Numbered from the stretch's first letter, positions 28,657-38,136 are shown. The stretch: 64,000 nt of DNA from Humisphaera borealis (GCF_015169395.1 NZ_CP063458.1:4526001-4590000), one strand, 5' to 3'. Notes: generated by a model not told the origin, from the letters alone. Numbers and translations are program-made.

Positions 28657-30300
28657 TCAGCGCCTCCGCCGAGGTTGGGGGATTGGCCCGGCCTGCAGTC
28701 CGGCAAGCGACGGAAAAGCGCCTCCGCCCGGCTGCGCGGGCGAGTATGCGGCCGGCACGACCGGCGGAAATCCTGTCGGAAGTCCATAAGCCGGACCCTG
28801 CCCCGGTGGCGGCTGGACTGGAAACGCACCATACGGCGACGGCAGACCTGCCGACCCTGGCAGATGCTGGTTGAGTGTCGCAATCGCCGCGGCGGGGCCG
28901 TAGAGCCGGCTTGTCTTTCGGACGATCGGGACGATTCCGCAGAGCCCGCCCAGGGCCAGCAGGTACAGCGAGTTAATCATGCCGTTCAGGAGATTGTCGA
29001 TCATGTGCAGCAGCAACAGGATCGCCATGGCGGCGGCGGTCGCGACCGCCGGATGAGCCCAGAACTTCAATGGCACGCGTTTCCACAGGACGAATGCCGG
29101 CAGGATGATGGTCAGCGTCAGCGCTGTGACGCCGATCAGACCATACTGGCCCATCGTGATGATCCAGAGGCCGTCGGTGGGCGCGATGTCGCGGACGATT
29201 CGCGTCGGCATGCCGTCGAGGCCCTTCTTTTCATACTCCATGTAAACGCGCCACGGCGTACGCCTGGTGTCGTTCGGGTCCCACTTGCCCCAGCCCCACC
29301 ACGGATTCGGTGCGCTCAGTGCTTGCGCGGTGACCAGGTCTTCTGCTTTCAATCGAACTTCCAGCGAGACCAGGCGGTCGTCGCTGGTGAACGTTCCCAT
29401 GGCGGTAAGGATGGTGTCCTTATTGACCAGTTCGCTCGCCCGGGCATACATGTAGACCGCTGGCGCGATCGCCAGTGCAAGAATGGGCAGCCCGGCTATC
29501 AATCCCCCGGACTTGCCCATCCATTTGATCCAATAGAGGGCCGCGATTCCCATGAACATGAAGGCAGTCGCTGCCATCGTTTTGCAGAGAATCTGCGTCA
29601 CTACCAGTATGCCGACCACCCAGAGAATGGGCATGCCCATGATCTTTTTCTGCGCCTTGGTCACCCAGAGCCAGAAAGCGATCAGCACGGCTGTAGTCAT
29701 GTACATCGCCAGCGCAAGGCTGCTCTGCATGAAGACCATCGGCCTGAAGGCACCCCAGCGCTTGGCCTGGGCAATCGAGTGCTGCACGAAGCCGTAGATG
29801 TATTTGTGCAGGAGCGGGCTGATGACCATCTCGAGATAACAGAACGGCAGGTACACCAACGCGCCGATGATGATCCCGATCCCCAGTTCGGTGAACCCTT
29901 CCATGTCGGCGAAGTACACTCGACCAATGAAGTAAGGAATTCCCCAAAGCCCGAGCTGCTGGACGATGCTCGATACACCGTCGTACACGCCCAGGTCGTT
30001 GACAATACTCGTGAAGAACGGGGAGACGCACCAGGCGACGATGGGCAGGTCGTAGAGGCTCGGGCGGAACTTCAGCAGGGTCTTGTAGTCGAACAGTCCC
30101 GCGCCCAGCAGCACACCGAATGACGACGCAGTAATTTTTGTGAGGTCGGGGATGCCGCTGAAGTTGATCGACAGCATGGGCAGAAAAAGCCACCCGCCGA
30201 CATACGCGAAGATGACCGCCCGTCGCGGCTTCATCACCGCGAAGACCAGGAGCACAAAGGGCACCCAGGCGTAGAGGGCAATTTTGGCGAGTGCGATCAT
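28657..30300 (-). CDS. O-antigen polymerase/ligase-like membrane protein (Wzy candidate)
   Basis: 547 residues with about eleven hydrophobic segments, starting 'IALYAWVPFVLLVFAVM'. A long loop between segments (about residues 300-390) holds 'ALSAPNPWWGWGKWDPN' and 'APTDGLWIITMGQYGLIGVT'. The G-x-W-G plus D-x-x-W/Y pattern is typical of the large periplasmic loop of Wzy_C/O-antigen ligase proteins. The final ~80 residues are Pro/Gly/Ala-rich and presumably disordered (AFPVQPPPGQGPAYGLPTG), which is unusual for the family. It should polymerise or ligate lipid-linked glycan at the outer face of the inner membrane. Confidence 0.75.
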   Translation of the reverse strand: MIALAKIALYAWVPFVLLVFAVMKPRRAVIFAYVGGWLFLPMLSINFSGIPDLTKITASSFGVLLGAGLFDYKTLLKFRPSLYDLPIVAWCVSPFFTSIVNDLGVYDGVSSIVQQLGLWGIPYFIGRVYFADMEGFTELGIGIIIGALVYLPFCYLEMVISPLLHKYIYGFVQHSIAQAKRWGAFRPMVFMQSSLALAMYMTTAVLIAFWLWVTKAQKKIMGMPILWVVGILVVTQILCKTMAATAFMFMGIAALYWIKWMGKSGGLIAGLPILALAIAPAVYMYARASELVNKDTILTAMGTFTSDDRLVSLEVRLKAEDLVTAQALSAPNPWWGWGKWDPNDTRRTPWRVYMEYEKKGLDGMPTRIVRDIAPTDGLWIITMGQYGLIGVTALTLTIILPAFVLWKRVPLKFWAHPAVATAAAMAILLLLHMIDNLLNGMINSLYLLALGGLCGIVPIVRKTSRLYGPAAAIATLNQHLPGSAGLPSPYGAFPVQPPPGQGPAYGLPTGFPPVVPAAYSPAQPGGGAFPSLAGLQAGPIPQPRRRR

Positions 30301-30409
30301 AAATCGACTTTGTCGATAGGCATTGGCTGTCAGAGGTCAGAAGCCCAGGGTCATAAGCATGGCGCTCGGCCCCGGGAATGAGCGCCACTGTCCGAATCCA
30401 TTCGACCAA

Positions 30410-31045
30410 CTATTGACGAGTCACTTCCGACGGCCCGTTTCCGAAGTAATGGGCTACCCTACGACGCTGAAGCTCCGGCTCCAGTTTCGGATCGTATCCG
30501 CCTTGCCGGGCGTTGATCAGGTCGATCCAGGGCAGTTCGGCGGTTTTTTGTTTCAGTTTCTCGACAAACGCTTCCACTTTGCCGATCGGCTTGGCCGGCA
30601 CACCGGCGACGATGTCCCCCTCGGCGACATCTTTCGTAACCACAGCGCCGGCGGCGACGATCGCGTTCGGGCCGATCGTTACGTTCGGCATGATCAGCGC
30701 GTTGTACCCGATGAAGACGTTGTCACGGATGTCTATCTTGCCGACCGAATCAAGCTTTAGACCATACGCATGATTCAGCATCGCAACCGAGCCATCATGC
30801 CCGATCAGGGCGCAGGTGCTGAAGTGAACGTTATTGCCCAGCCGGGTGAGGTACGGATCGCCGAACACCACGCCCGGCAGAATGCTGCAATGATCCCCGA
30901 CCGCATTTAGGCCGCCGTGCCGCTTGACGAACTCTGCGTACTCCAGGCCCATCGGCCGACAAAGCTTGATGTACAGCCCGCGCAGACGCCCGGTGCGAAG
31001 GGCGATCTTGCGAACGCGGTTGGCGATGAGGCGTTTGATACCCAT
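30410..31045 (-). CDS. Hexapeptide (LbH) acyltransferase
   Basis: 211 residues. A left-handed beta-helix spans about residues 45-155: 'VGDHCSILPGVVFGDPYLTR', 'LGNNVHFSTCALIGHDGSVA', 'IDIRDNVFIGYNALIMPNVT', 'IGPNAIVAAGAVVTKDVAEG', 'VAGVPAKPIGKV'. His83 in LIGHDGS lies where sugar O-acyltransferases of the WbbJ/NeuD type place the catalytic His. It differs from the three serine-acetyltransferase-like genes of the operon in its N-terminus and C-terminal helical tail. It probably acylates a sugar hydroxyl or amine. Confidence 0.85.
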   Translation of the reverse strand: MGIKRLIANRVRKIALRTGRLRGLYIKLCRPMGLEYAEFVKRHGGLNAVGDHCSILPGVVFGDPYLTRLGNNVHFSTCALIGHDGSVAMLNHAYGLKLDSVGKIDIRDNVFIGYNALIMPNVTIGPNAIVAAGAVVTKDVAEGDIVAGVPAKPIGKVEAFVEKLKQKTAELPWIDLINARQGGYDPKLEPELQRRRVAHYFGNGPSEVTRQ

Positions 31046-31099
31046 AAGTGAACGTTCTCAATCAGAAGTCTCTGGCGTTGGGCTTTCCCGGCACGCCAG

Positions 31100-32209
31100 T
31101 CATCCGGCGACCTTCATGTCCGTTCTTTTAGTCGCACGTTTCAGTGCGGCCTCGAACTCATCGGTCGCGACGTCCCAGTTGTGTCGTTGGGCCGTGTCGA
31201 ATGCTTTGTCGCTCATGGACTTCCACTCGTCTTGGCGCATCGCGACGACCTTCAGGATGGCATCGGCCATCGCCTGCGGGTCTTCCATCGGGACGAGGAT
31301 GCCGCCGCCTTCGCCGACCAGTTCAGGTGCGGCGCCAGCGGGCGTCGCGATCACCGGTGTGCGGCACGACATCGACTCCAGGATCGGCAACCCGAACCCT
31401 TCGCTGCGACTTCCGAACAGCCAGGCGTCGCACTTGCCGTAGTAATTCTTGATTTCGCTCTGCGGCGGACGGAACCGGAACTCGATGCCATCGGGCAGGG
31501 GGAGGCTCGGATGCGGATCGACGGCACCGATGCTCACCATTTTCAGGTCGGGCACCTTCTGTTTTGCGATTTCGTATGCCTTGAAGCTGATGTCGCAGCC
31601 CTTGAAATCGACCCAGGAGTACATCACGCCCACCGTCGGTATCGGCTGCTTGCCGCGCGGCGGGGCGGTGAACTGTTCGAGGTCCACCGCGTTGCTCACC
31701 AGTTCTGCGGTTGGGTCGTTGAACTTCTCGCGCGCCAGGTCCACCAGCCATTGGGCGACACAAACCTTGTGCATGGGCAACCGCCAGGTCGCCTCGACCT
31801 GATGTTCCGGGCCGGCGAAGGTCTCGAAGTGCTGAAGAAAGTAGACCTTGGCCCCTTTGCGGGCGGGGAACAGGTCCACCCATTCGGCCGTCTCCCACCA
31901 GGTGGCGATGACGACATCGGCATCGGGCACATCCGCCGCGGTGGCGGGGCGATGCTCGGGAAGAAACTTGAACTCGTAGTCGCGCGGGTACTTGTCCTTG
32001 TCGAAGTAGCTTTCGCTCGGCTGGGCACTTGCCGGGACTGGCTTCTTCAGAAGCTTCCACCGGAGGGTCTCACGCAGGGTCGCCTTCCGCGGCGGACGAG
32101 CGATCACCAGTACCTGGTGTCCACGCTCGGTGAGCTTCTGCGCGTAGATGTGAATAACGCGCTGCCCGCCGCACAGGTCGGCTCGTCCGACGAAGATCGT
32201 GATTCTCAT
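31100..32209 (-). CDS. Family 4 glycosyltransferase
   Basis: 369 residues from the ATG at 32209, which has AGGAG 8 nt upstream. GT-B fold: 'RITIFVGRADLCGGQRVIHI' at the N-terminus, then 'PTVGVMYSWVDFKGCDISFK' opening the donor domain. The E-x7-E motif is in 'GSRSEGFGLPILESMSCRTP', followed by 'GAAPELVGEGGGILVPMEDP'. This arrangement matches GT4 enzymes such as the RfaG/WsaF group. It is the second gene of the leftward polysaccharide operon, after the OafA-type acyltransferase. Confidence 0.9.
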   Translation of the reverse strand: MRITIFVGRADLCGGQRVIHIYAQKLTERGHQVLVIARPPRKATLRETLRWKLLKKPVPASAQPSESYFDKDKYPRDYEFKFLPEHRPATAADVPDADVVIATWWETAEWVDLFPARKGAKVYFLQHFETFAGPEHQVEATWRLPMHKVCVAQWLVDLAREKFNDPTAELVSNAVDLEQFTAPPRGKQPIPTVGVMYSWVDFKGCDISFKAYEIAKQKVPDLKMVSIGAVDPHPSLPLPDGIEFRFRPPQSEIKNYYGKCDAWLFGSRSEGFGLPILESMSCRTPVIATPAGAAPELVGEGGGILVPMEDPQAMADAILKVVAMRQDEWKSMSDKAFDTAQRHNWDVATDEFEAALKRATKRTDMKVAG

Positions 32210-32266
32210 ATCGTTGCTCCTGCGCAATTCTATGTCTGCTTGCTTGTCGAAGGCGGCACCAGATCG

Positions 32267-33553
32267 TCAGGTTTTTGCGACGATCGATTCGTTGGGCTTA
32301 AAGCCTTCCATCGTCGGGGCGCGGTACTCGAAGTACTTCTTGAGCTTCAGGAAGTGCTTCTCATAAAGGTGCCAGCTCAGCAGGGCCAGACCGATCGAAA
32401 GCAGCATTGCCGTCACCACGTAAACAACGTACGCCAGCCAGTATGACCCGACCATCTGCTGGATTCGTTTCAGCGGATACTCGTGCATCATCCAGTGGTG
32501 CAGAAAGCTGTGGATCACGTAAATGCCGTAACTGTACTTCCCTAAAAACCGGAGGCTGGTGGCAGTAAAGACCCGGGTCAGAATGTTCCCCGGCTTTGCA
32601 GTGATCGTGAGCACCAGCAGTGCCGCAGCACCAACAGCGACGGTCGTGTAGCCGACGGCCTGGATCAACTTGTGTGGCTGGTAGGAGAACGACCCGTACT
32701 TTGCCACCATCGCTCCGCAACCCGCGATCGAAGCAAGCAGCACCCAGGGGGCGAATCGCCTGAAGCGGGACAGATCAGCGGCGATCCCGTTGACGGCCAG
32801 CGCCAGCAGCGATCCGATCGCGAGCGAGTCCATCCTGCAGATCGTCCAGAGGTAGGTCATCTGGGCGTTGATGTAAGTGCTCGGGAGCATTGTGACGCGG
32901 CCGATGCGAATGGCCAGTGCGCCGGCGATCATCAGCACGCAAGCCACCATCGCGCCACGCCGCCCGCAGAAGAACAGAACGGCCGGCCACACCAGGTAAA
33001 AGTGCTCTTCAACAGCAAGCGACCAGAAGTGCGAGAATGCCAACCAGTCGATCTGGATGAAGTTCTGAACGTAGAGCCAGAGGGCCCATTGGTCCTTATA
33101 AACGTGCTCGTACGCCGGGTCGCGACCAAACACCAGTGGCAGGATCACGAATGCGACCAGAAGGGTTCCGAAGTAAAGCGGGAAGATGCGGAGCGTTCGG
33201 CGGGCGTAGAAGTTTTTAAAGTAGCCCTTCGTGCCGACGGCTTCACAAAGAATGGAGGTGATGAGGAAGCCCGAAAGCACGAAAAACAAATCGACCCCGA
33301 CCCAACCGGCACCCATGACACGCTGGACCAGGCTTTGAAGTCCCTTCGCCGCCGGATCGTAAGCGACTTGGGAAAAGTGAAAGATCAGGACGAGAAGGAT
33401 GGCCAGCCCGCGAATGCCGTCCAACGCTGGTATGTGAAGGCTGCGTTTGGGCTTATGCGCAGCGGAAGCGGATTGCGTGCCGGCGTGTCCGATTGAAGCG
33501 GGCATGCCGGCACCCGTGATCGGTGCAGGGGTTGTAGTTGAAACGGACGACAT
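32267..33553 (-). CDS. OafA/YrhL-type membrane acyltransferase (Acyl_transf_3)
   Basis: 428 residues. After a ~35-residue polar N-terminus comes the family start 'HIPALDGIRGLAILLVLIFH', with the catalytic-region His at its end, then 'GWVGVDLFFVLSGFLITSIL' and 'FYARRTLRIFPLYF'. About ten membrane helices are visible, ending 'LLSWHLYEKHFLKLKKYFEY'. There is no C-terminal SGNH domain. Such enzymes transfer acetyl or other acyl groups to extracytoplasmic glycans. It is the first gene of the leftward operon, divergent from the 2OG oxygenase. Confidence 0.93.
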   Translation of the reverse strand: MSSVSTTTPAPITGAGMPASIGHAGTQSASAAHKPKRSLHIPALDGIRGLAILLVLIFHFSQVAYDPAAKGLQSLVQRVMGAGWVGVDLFFVLSGFLITSILCEAVGTKGYFKNFYARRTLRIFPLYFGTLLVAFVILPLVFGRDPAYEHVYKDQWALWLYVQNFIQIDWLAFSHFWSLAVEEHFYLVWPAVLFFCGRRGAMVACVLMIAGALAIRIGRVTMLPSTYINAQMTYLWTICRMDSLAIGSLLALAVNGIAADLSRFRRFAPWVLLASIAGCGAMVAKYGSFSYQPHKLIQAVGYTTVAVGAAALLVLTITAKPGNILTRVFTATSLRFLGKYSYGIYVIHSFLHHWMMHEYPLKRIQQMVGSYWLAYVVYVVTAMLLSIGLALLSWHLYEKHFLKLKKYFEYRAPTMEGFKPNESIVAKT

Positions 33554-33926
33554 TACGAAGGCGGTTTGGCCTATCAGACTTATCGCCTTGAGGCTGGTCG
33601 GGCATGAATGTACACCGATCGCGGGGAAATGGCAGCGGATACCGGACGCCCTTAAGTGGAGGCTACATAGGCCTGGAATCCGTGTGTGTTCCAGCTAACG
33701 CATTGAGCATTGATCGTTATCCCGCCAGATTTGAGGGACAAATCTAGACACTTTGCTCATACGTGACTTAGATTGTCCGATGAACCTCCCTCATCGCGCG
33801 AGAACTGTCGGTCGAACGAATCACACGCCGATGTTCGTCCGATGACTGTGCAGCGAGATTCCCTCTGCAGGCGTTACCGTTCTTTCGTGAGGAACGGTAG
33901 CCGCCGCAACCGAGATTGGATGACCC
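33554..33926. promoter_or_regulatory. Divergent control region of the polysaccharide locus
   Basis: This 373-base gene-free stretch separates the leftward and rightward halves of the locus and must hold both promoters. Visible elements are a dyad CTGGAA-N10-TTCCAG at 33673-33694 (a possible operator) and a weak plus-strand pair TAGACA (33745-33750)-N17-TTAGAT (33768-33773). A hairpin TACCGTTC...GAACGGTA (33875-33899) lies in the presumed leader just upstream of the 2OG-oxygenase ATG. All are inferences from pattern. Confidence 0.5.
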
Positions 33927-34739
33927 ATGAGCCTGGATTTGATTAACCCGATCGACAAAAACGCGCTTCGCAACGAGTTCCAGAATGCCAAGCCGGTCCC
34001 CTGGTTCAAGATCGACAACTTCCTCAAGGCCGACTTCGCGGATGCGTGCGAGGCAGCTTTCCCGACGTACGACGAGGTGCAGAAGCTGGGTGTCACCTTC
34101 ACGAACATCAACGAGAAGGGCAAGTTCCAGGTCTCCGACAGCCGTAAGATGCCGCCGGCGCTCAAGCAGCTCAACGATCTGCTTAACGGCAAAGAGTTTC
34201 TCGAACTGATGGAATACGTCACCGGCATGCCAGCCCTGTTGCCCGACGAGAAACTCGTCGGCGGCGGTCTGCATTCGACCGGTGCCCGCGGCCACCTCGA
34301 CGTACACCTGGACTTCAATCAGCTGAAAGACCGCGGCTGGCACCGCCGGCTGAACATCCTCGTCTACCTCAATAAGGGCTGGAAGGATGACTGGGGTGGA
34401 GAGTTCGAGTTATGGGACAAAGACGTGCAGGTCTGTCACAAGACGTTCCTGCCGATCTTCAACCGCTGCGTGATGTTCAACACGAACGAAGTGAGCTTCC
34501 ACGGCGTCAATGCCGTCAAGTGCCCGGACGGCCAGGCCCGCAAGAGCTTCGCCGCGTACTACTACACGGAGAAGGCACCTGCGGAGTTCAAGGAGTTCCA
34601 CGACACGATCTTCAAGGCGCGTCCCGACGAGAAGCTCAAGAGCGTGATGATGCCCGTCGGCCAGGCGACCAAGGGAATCCGCAAGTTCCTCCAGCGCGGG
34701 GCGAGCAAGTTGAAGTCGGTCGTCAGCGGCGGCAAGTAG
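33927..34739 (+). CDS. 2OG-Fe(II) oxygenase (prolyl-hydroxylase-like)
   Basis: 270 residues. The double-stranded beta-helix iron site is readable: H127-x-D129 in 'HLDVHLDFN', distal His192 in 'VSFHGV', and Arg205 for the 2-oxoglutarate carboxylate in 'ARKSFAAYYYTE'. The 'RRLNILVYLNKGWKDDWGG' strand and 'ELWD' are hallmarks of the 2OG-FeII_Oxy_3 group (Tpa1/Ofd1-like prolyl hydroxylases and bacterial cluster-associated relatives). It lacks a signal peptide, so it acts in the cytoplasm. In polysaccharide loci such enzymes may hydroxylate a sugar, lipid or protein; the substrate is unknown. It is the first gene of the rightward half. Confidence 0.88.
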   Translation: MSLDLINPIDKNALRNEFQNAKPVPWFKIDNFLKADFADACEAAFPTYDEVQKLGVTFTNINEKGKFQVSDSRKMPPALKQLNDLLNGKEFLELMEYVTGMPALLPDEKLVGGGLHSTGARGHLDVHLDFNQLKDRGWHRRLNILVYLNKGWKDDWGGEFELWDKDVQVCHKTFLPIFNRCVMFNTNEVSFHGVNAVKCPDGQARKSFAAYYYTEKAPAEFKEFHDTIFKARPDEKLKSVMMPVGQATKGIRKFLQRGASKLKSVVSGGK

Positions 34740-34766
34740 TCGGCCCTTCCTAACACTGTACTGAAT

Positions 34767-34795
34767 GCGGCCGCGACACATGGTGTCGCGGCCGC
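34767..34795 (+). terminator. Stem-loop after the 2OG oxygenase
   Basis: A perfect 13-bp GC-rich stem (34767-34779 with 34783-34795) with a 3-nt ATG loop. It is followed by TTCTGATTCTG, with only a weak U tract. It may terminate or stabilise the upstream mRNA. Confidence 0.6.
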
Positions 34796-35005
34796 TTCTG
34801 ATTCTGCCGGAGACTCGAAACGCCGAAACCGGCGCGATTCGAACGAGGATCAGTGTGGCTCTGCCAGTGATTCTCGGACGCATCGGCTGAAGTTTTGCCG
34901 GTCGTGCCGATTGGCGAAGTTCGACCCGCGCGGCAACCGGGGGAAACACATAATTATCGGTGAATCTGGCCTCATCGTGCGACGTGCTCATCCGATGTCA
35001 CAGGC

Positions 35006-37720
35006 ATGAGCCAGAAAGCCCGCAAGCCAGGCAGTATGCGCGACCGGTCCGATGCTCAGTGGTCCGGCGCGCAGGTTGAAACCCATCCTTTGCTGGTTGC
35101 GTTCGCCGACCCGCCGACGCCGTTCGGTGGCTTTGCCGCGACCCCCAACGCGATCGACCAGGCCATCGCCGAGGTGCTCGAAGACCGCACCATGATGTCC
35201 ACCGTCACGCTGACCAATGGCGTGCTGACCATCGACGCAGCCGGTGACGCGCGCCTCAAGGCGAACGTAACGCAGAACGCCGCCGCCGATAAGATTCGTG
35301 TTTTTGCCTCTGGCTCGGATGACCGCCGCCAGTCATTCCCCAGGGTTCAGGTTCGCGAGATCGAAATCATCGGTTCCAATGGCGACGACAGCATTCATCT
35401 GGCCAAAAATGTGAACGTGCCTGCCGTGATTCAGTCCGGCGAAGGCAACGACCGGATCGTCGGCGGTGCCGGCGATGACGTGATCGACGCCGGTCTCGGC
35501 AACGATAAAGTGAAGGGTGGGCGTGGGGACGACATCCTGGCGGGCGCCGAGGGTGACGATCTTCTCCGCGGCGGCGACGGGAATGACGAACTTCGCGGCG
35601 GCGAAGGTGCAGACACGCTGGCCGGCGACGACGGCAACGACACGATACTGGGACAGGCGGGCAATGACCGCATGTTAGGCGGGGCCGGCAACGACACCCT
35701 GACCGGTGGCGAAGGCCGTGACCGATTCTACGGTGGAGCCGGATCCAACGACCTGACCGACAGTTCCGCCGGCGATCGCGGCGGCCGCTCGCAGCCTCCG
35801 GTCATCGGCGACGGCAATTCCACCAACAATGGCGGAAGCACCGACAACACCAACCCGACGCCTCCGTCGACCGATACGCCCGATCCCACCGACGAAGTGC
35901 CGGGCAACAACGGCAGCAACAACGGCTCGTCCAACAACAACGGATCGACCAACGGCAGCAACAACGGCGGCAACACCAGCAACAACGGCGGCAGTACCAC
36001 TTCGGCGGGCGCAAACAGCTCGGGCGACTGGGGCGGCGCGTTCGACGCCTCGCAGGCCAAAAGTGCCGCGCCAAAGGCGGTGCTGCGCTTCGTGGCCGGT
36101 TCACAGTCAGGCCCGGCCGGCCACACCGTGAACGTCAACGCCAACAGCACGCAGTTCTTCAACGGCGATTTTATCGGCGCCAGTTTCGAGTGGGACTTCG
36201 GCGACGCCGGATCGGAATACAACAAGCTGATCGGATGGAACGCCGCGCACACGTACGACAAGCCCGGCACCTATACGGTCAAGCTCACGGTGACGGATAT
36301 CGGCGGTAAGTCCACGACCGTCACCAGTACGGTGCTCATCACGCCTGATGCGCGGGAGTCGATCTTCGTGGATGCCAAGTCTGGCAACGACAACAATGAC
36401 GGATCGAGCGACGCCAAGGCCGTCCGCACCCTTGAGCGTGCGTCTAAGCTCGCGGGCGATAACACTCGAATCCTGCTCAAGAAGGGGCAGACGTTCGAAG
36501 TAAGCGATTCCATTCGCATCGCCGGCCGGAATGTGATTGTCGACTCCTACGGTCCCGGCAGCAGTGCACCGACGATCAAGAAGATCGCCGGCCTCGGCAA
36601 CAGCATCTTCTACATTGCCCCGACCGCCACCGGTTTCATCGCCCAGAACATCTGGCTCGACAGCATGTGGGACTTCGCCAGCGCCTACGGCAAGAAAAAG
36701 ATTCCGGCCGAAGGCTTTACCGTCACGGCCGACAACTTCACCGTTCGCAACTCGGCGTTTTTCAACATCAACACCGGCGTGCAGACGGAGACCGGTCCCA
36801 CCGGCGTGCTCGTGCAGAAAAACTACTTCTCGCACGGCATACGGTCTTATGGCATCTGGGCCCAGGGGTACGATCACGCTTACCTGGGCAACGTGATGGT
36901 CAACAGCCAGGTGGAACACCTGATCCGCGCCGATGGCGCCGACGGTAAAGGCGTCATCCGTGTCCTCATCCATGACAACGACCTGTCGCGGACCGTTGAC
37001 AACGGCAAAGGTACCATCGAGCTGCGAACGGCCAGTTGGTTTTACGTGTCCGACAACCGCATCAAAGGCGGAACGCTTCGGGCGGGCCTGCAGGCGATCG
37101 ACCAGACCCAGTTTCCCAACTGGGCCGCGTACAAAACCGAGTACGGCGTCATCGAGAACAACATTACGGAGAAGGTTTACATAAATATCCGTCCGGGCAC
37201 CGACCACTTGGCGATTCGCAACAACGTCGTCAGGCTCGACGATTTCTACGCCATCCAGCTAGAGAACATCGAAGCCGGCTACGACCAGGTCCGCAAGACC
37301 GAAGACGTCCGCATCGAGCGGAACACGGTCATTTCGATGGGATCGACGGGGCAGTTCCTGCGGGTCCACGGCAAGGCGTCGGGCGTGGTGGTCAAAAACA
37401 ATCTCTACGTCGCGCCGCACCTGAACCTCGACGGGAGTGGCCGTACCGCGGCAATTTCTGTCTCGTCGGTCGGCGACCTCAGCGGTTTCGTGGAGATCAG
37501 CGGCAACGTCTGGCCGGACCTGGAAGGCAACAGCAAGCAGGGCGGCCTGAACTACGTCGGCCCCGACATGCCGATCCGCACCGGTTACAAGGATGCCGAC
37601 GACTGGGAATCCCTCCCCCAGGTCAAAAGCGACGTCTACCGCAACGTGACGCTCGGCAATGGTTATCAGGCTCGCATCGGGTCGGTCGCGGCGGGAAGCT
37701 CGGTCGCCAAGGCGGCGTAG
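35006..37720 (+). CDS. Secreted RTX / PKD / right-handed beta-helix protein
   Basis: 904 residues. Order: a ~57-residue N-terminus without a classical signal peptide, containing LEDRTMMS (58-65), which resembles the planctomycete LEPR-XLL motif. Then RTX calcium-binding nonapeptides (about 124-248, GGAGDDVIDAGLGNDKVKGG and many more), an Asn/Gly/Ser-rich linker (~262-345), a PKD domain (~358-448, 'FEWDFGDAGSEY' and 'HTYDKPGTYTVKLTV'), and a beta-helix from ~452 that begins 'IFVDAKSGNDNNDGSSDAKA'. Such parallel beta-helices are found in polysaccharide lyases and in AlgE-type epimerases, which also carry RTX modules. A role in binding or modifying the exported polysaccharide is inferred; no catalytic residues were identified. 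Confidence 0.88.
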   Translation: MSQKARKPGSMRDRSDAQWSGAQVETHPLLVAFADPPTPFGGFAATPNAIDQAIAEVLEDRTMMSTVTLTNGVLTIDAAGDARLKANVTQNAAADKIRVFASGSDDRRQSFPRVQVREIEIIGSNGDDSIHLAKNVNVPAVIQSGEGNDRIVGGAGDDVIDAGLGNDKVKGGRGDDILAGAEGDDLLRGGDGNDELRGGEGADTLAGDDGNDTILGQAGNDRMLGGAGNDTLTGGEGRDRFYGGAGSNDLTDSSAGDRGGRSQPPVIGDGNSTNNGGSTDNTNPTPPSTDTPDPTDEVPGNNGSNNGSSNNNGSTNGSNNGGNTSNNGGSTTSAGANSSGDWGGAFDASQAKSAAPKAVLRFVAGSQSGPAGHTVNVNANSTQFFNGDFIGASFEWDFGDAGSEYNKLIGWNAAHTYDKPGTYTVKLTVTDIGGKSTTVTSTVLITPDARESIFVDAKSGNDNNDGSSDAKAVRTLERASKLAGDNTRILLKKGQTFEVSDSIRIAGRNVIVDSYGPGSSAPTIKKIAGLGNSIFYIAPTATGFIAQNIWLDSMWDFASAYGKKKIPAEGFTVTADNFTVRNSAFFNINTGVQTETGPTGVLVQKNYFSHGIRSYGIWAQGYDHAYLGNVMVNSQVEHLIRADGADGKGVIRVLIHDNDLSRTVDNGKGTIELRTASWFYVSDNRIKGGTLRAGLQAIDQTQFPNWAAYKTEYGVIENNITEKVYINIRPGTDHLAIRNNVVRLDDFYAIQLENIEAGYDQVRKTEDVRIERNTVISMGSTGQFLRVHGKASGVVVKNNLYVAPHLNLDGSGRTAAISVSSVGDLSGFVEISGNVWPDLEGNSKQGGLNYVGPDMPIRTGYKDADDWESLPQVKSDVYRNVTLGNGYQARIGSVAAGSSVAKAA

Positions 37721-38136
37721 CACCGGGCCGGAGCAACACGCCGTCGGATTCTGGGGAGCGACAGGGGGGATGACGCGGGGGCGACGCGGCGCGTGAAATA
37801 CTGGAATGGAACGCGCCGCGCCAAGGGGGCTGTGCGATTCTTCTGCGCGCCGCTACAATTCTTGGACCAACTGACTCACACCGTCGATAGCGCTTCACAG
37901 GTTGTTCCCAACGCGTTTCCAGCCAACTCGAGCCGCGCAGGTTTCGCGTTACACCCGTTTAAAGGCACTGGCGGATTCGCGCCGGTTGTCGTAAGTGTGG
38001 CGGTATCAGCCGAACCGGCTGTCGAGTCGCCACTTGAGAAGCACCCGCGTACCGCCGATGAGGGATCGTCGAGCCGCATTTTCCCGATCAACCGGGATGC
38101 GGATCGGCAAGGTCCGATAGCGAGCCGTGCGTGCCC
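37721..38136. other. Intergenic region before the ABC exporter
   Basis: About 415 bases without a convincing gene. A 10-bp GC stem (37785-37794 with 37811-37820) lies 65 bases after the RTX stop codon and could end that transcript, but it has no U tract. TACAAT at 37854-37859 is a possible -10 for the exporter genes, with no good -35. I see nothing else. Confidence 0.45.

Noticed and set aside
28675-30123. A 482-residue plus-strand open frame
   Set aside because: Antisense of the Wzy-like gene, with a His/Arg/Asp-rich composition typical of shadow frames.
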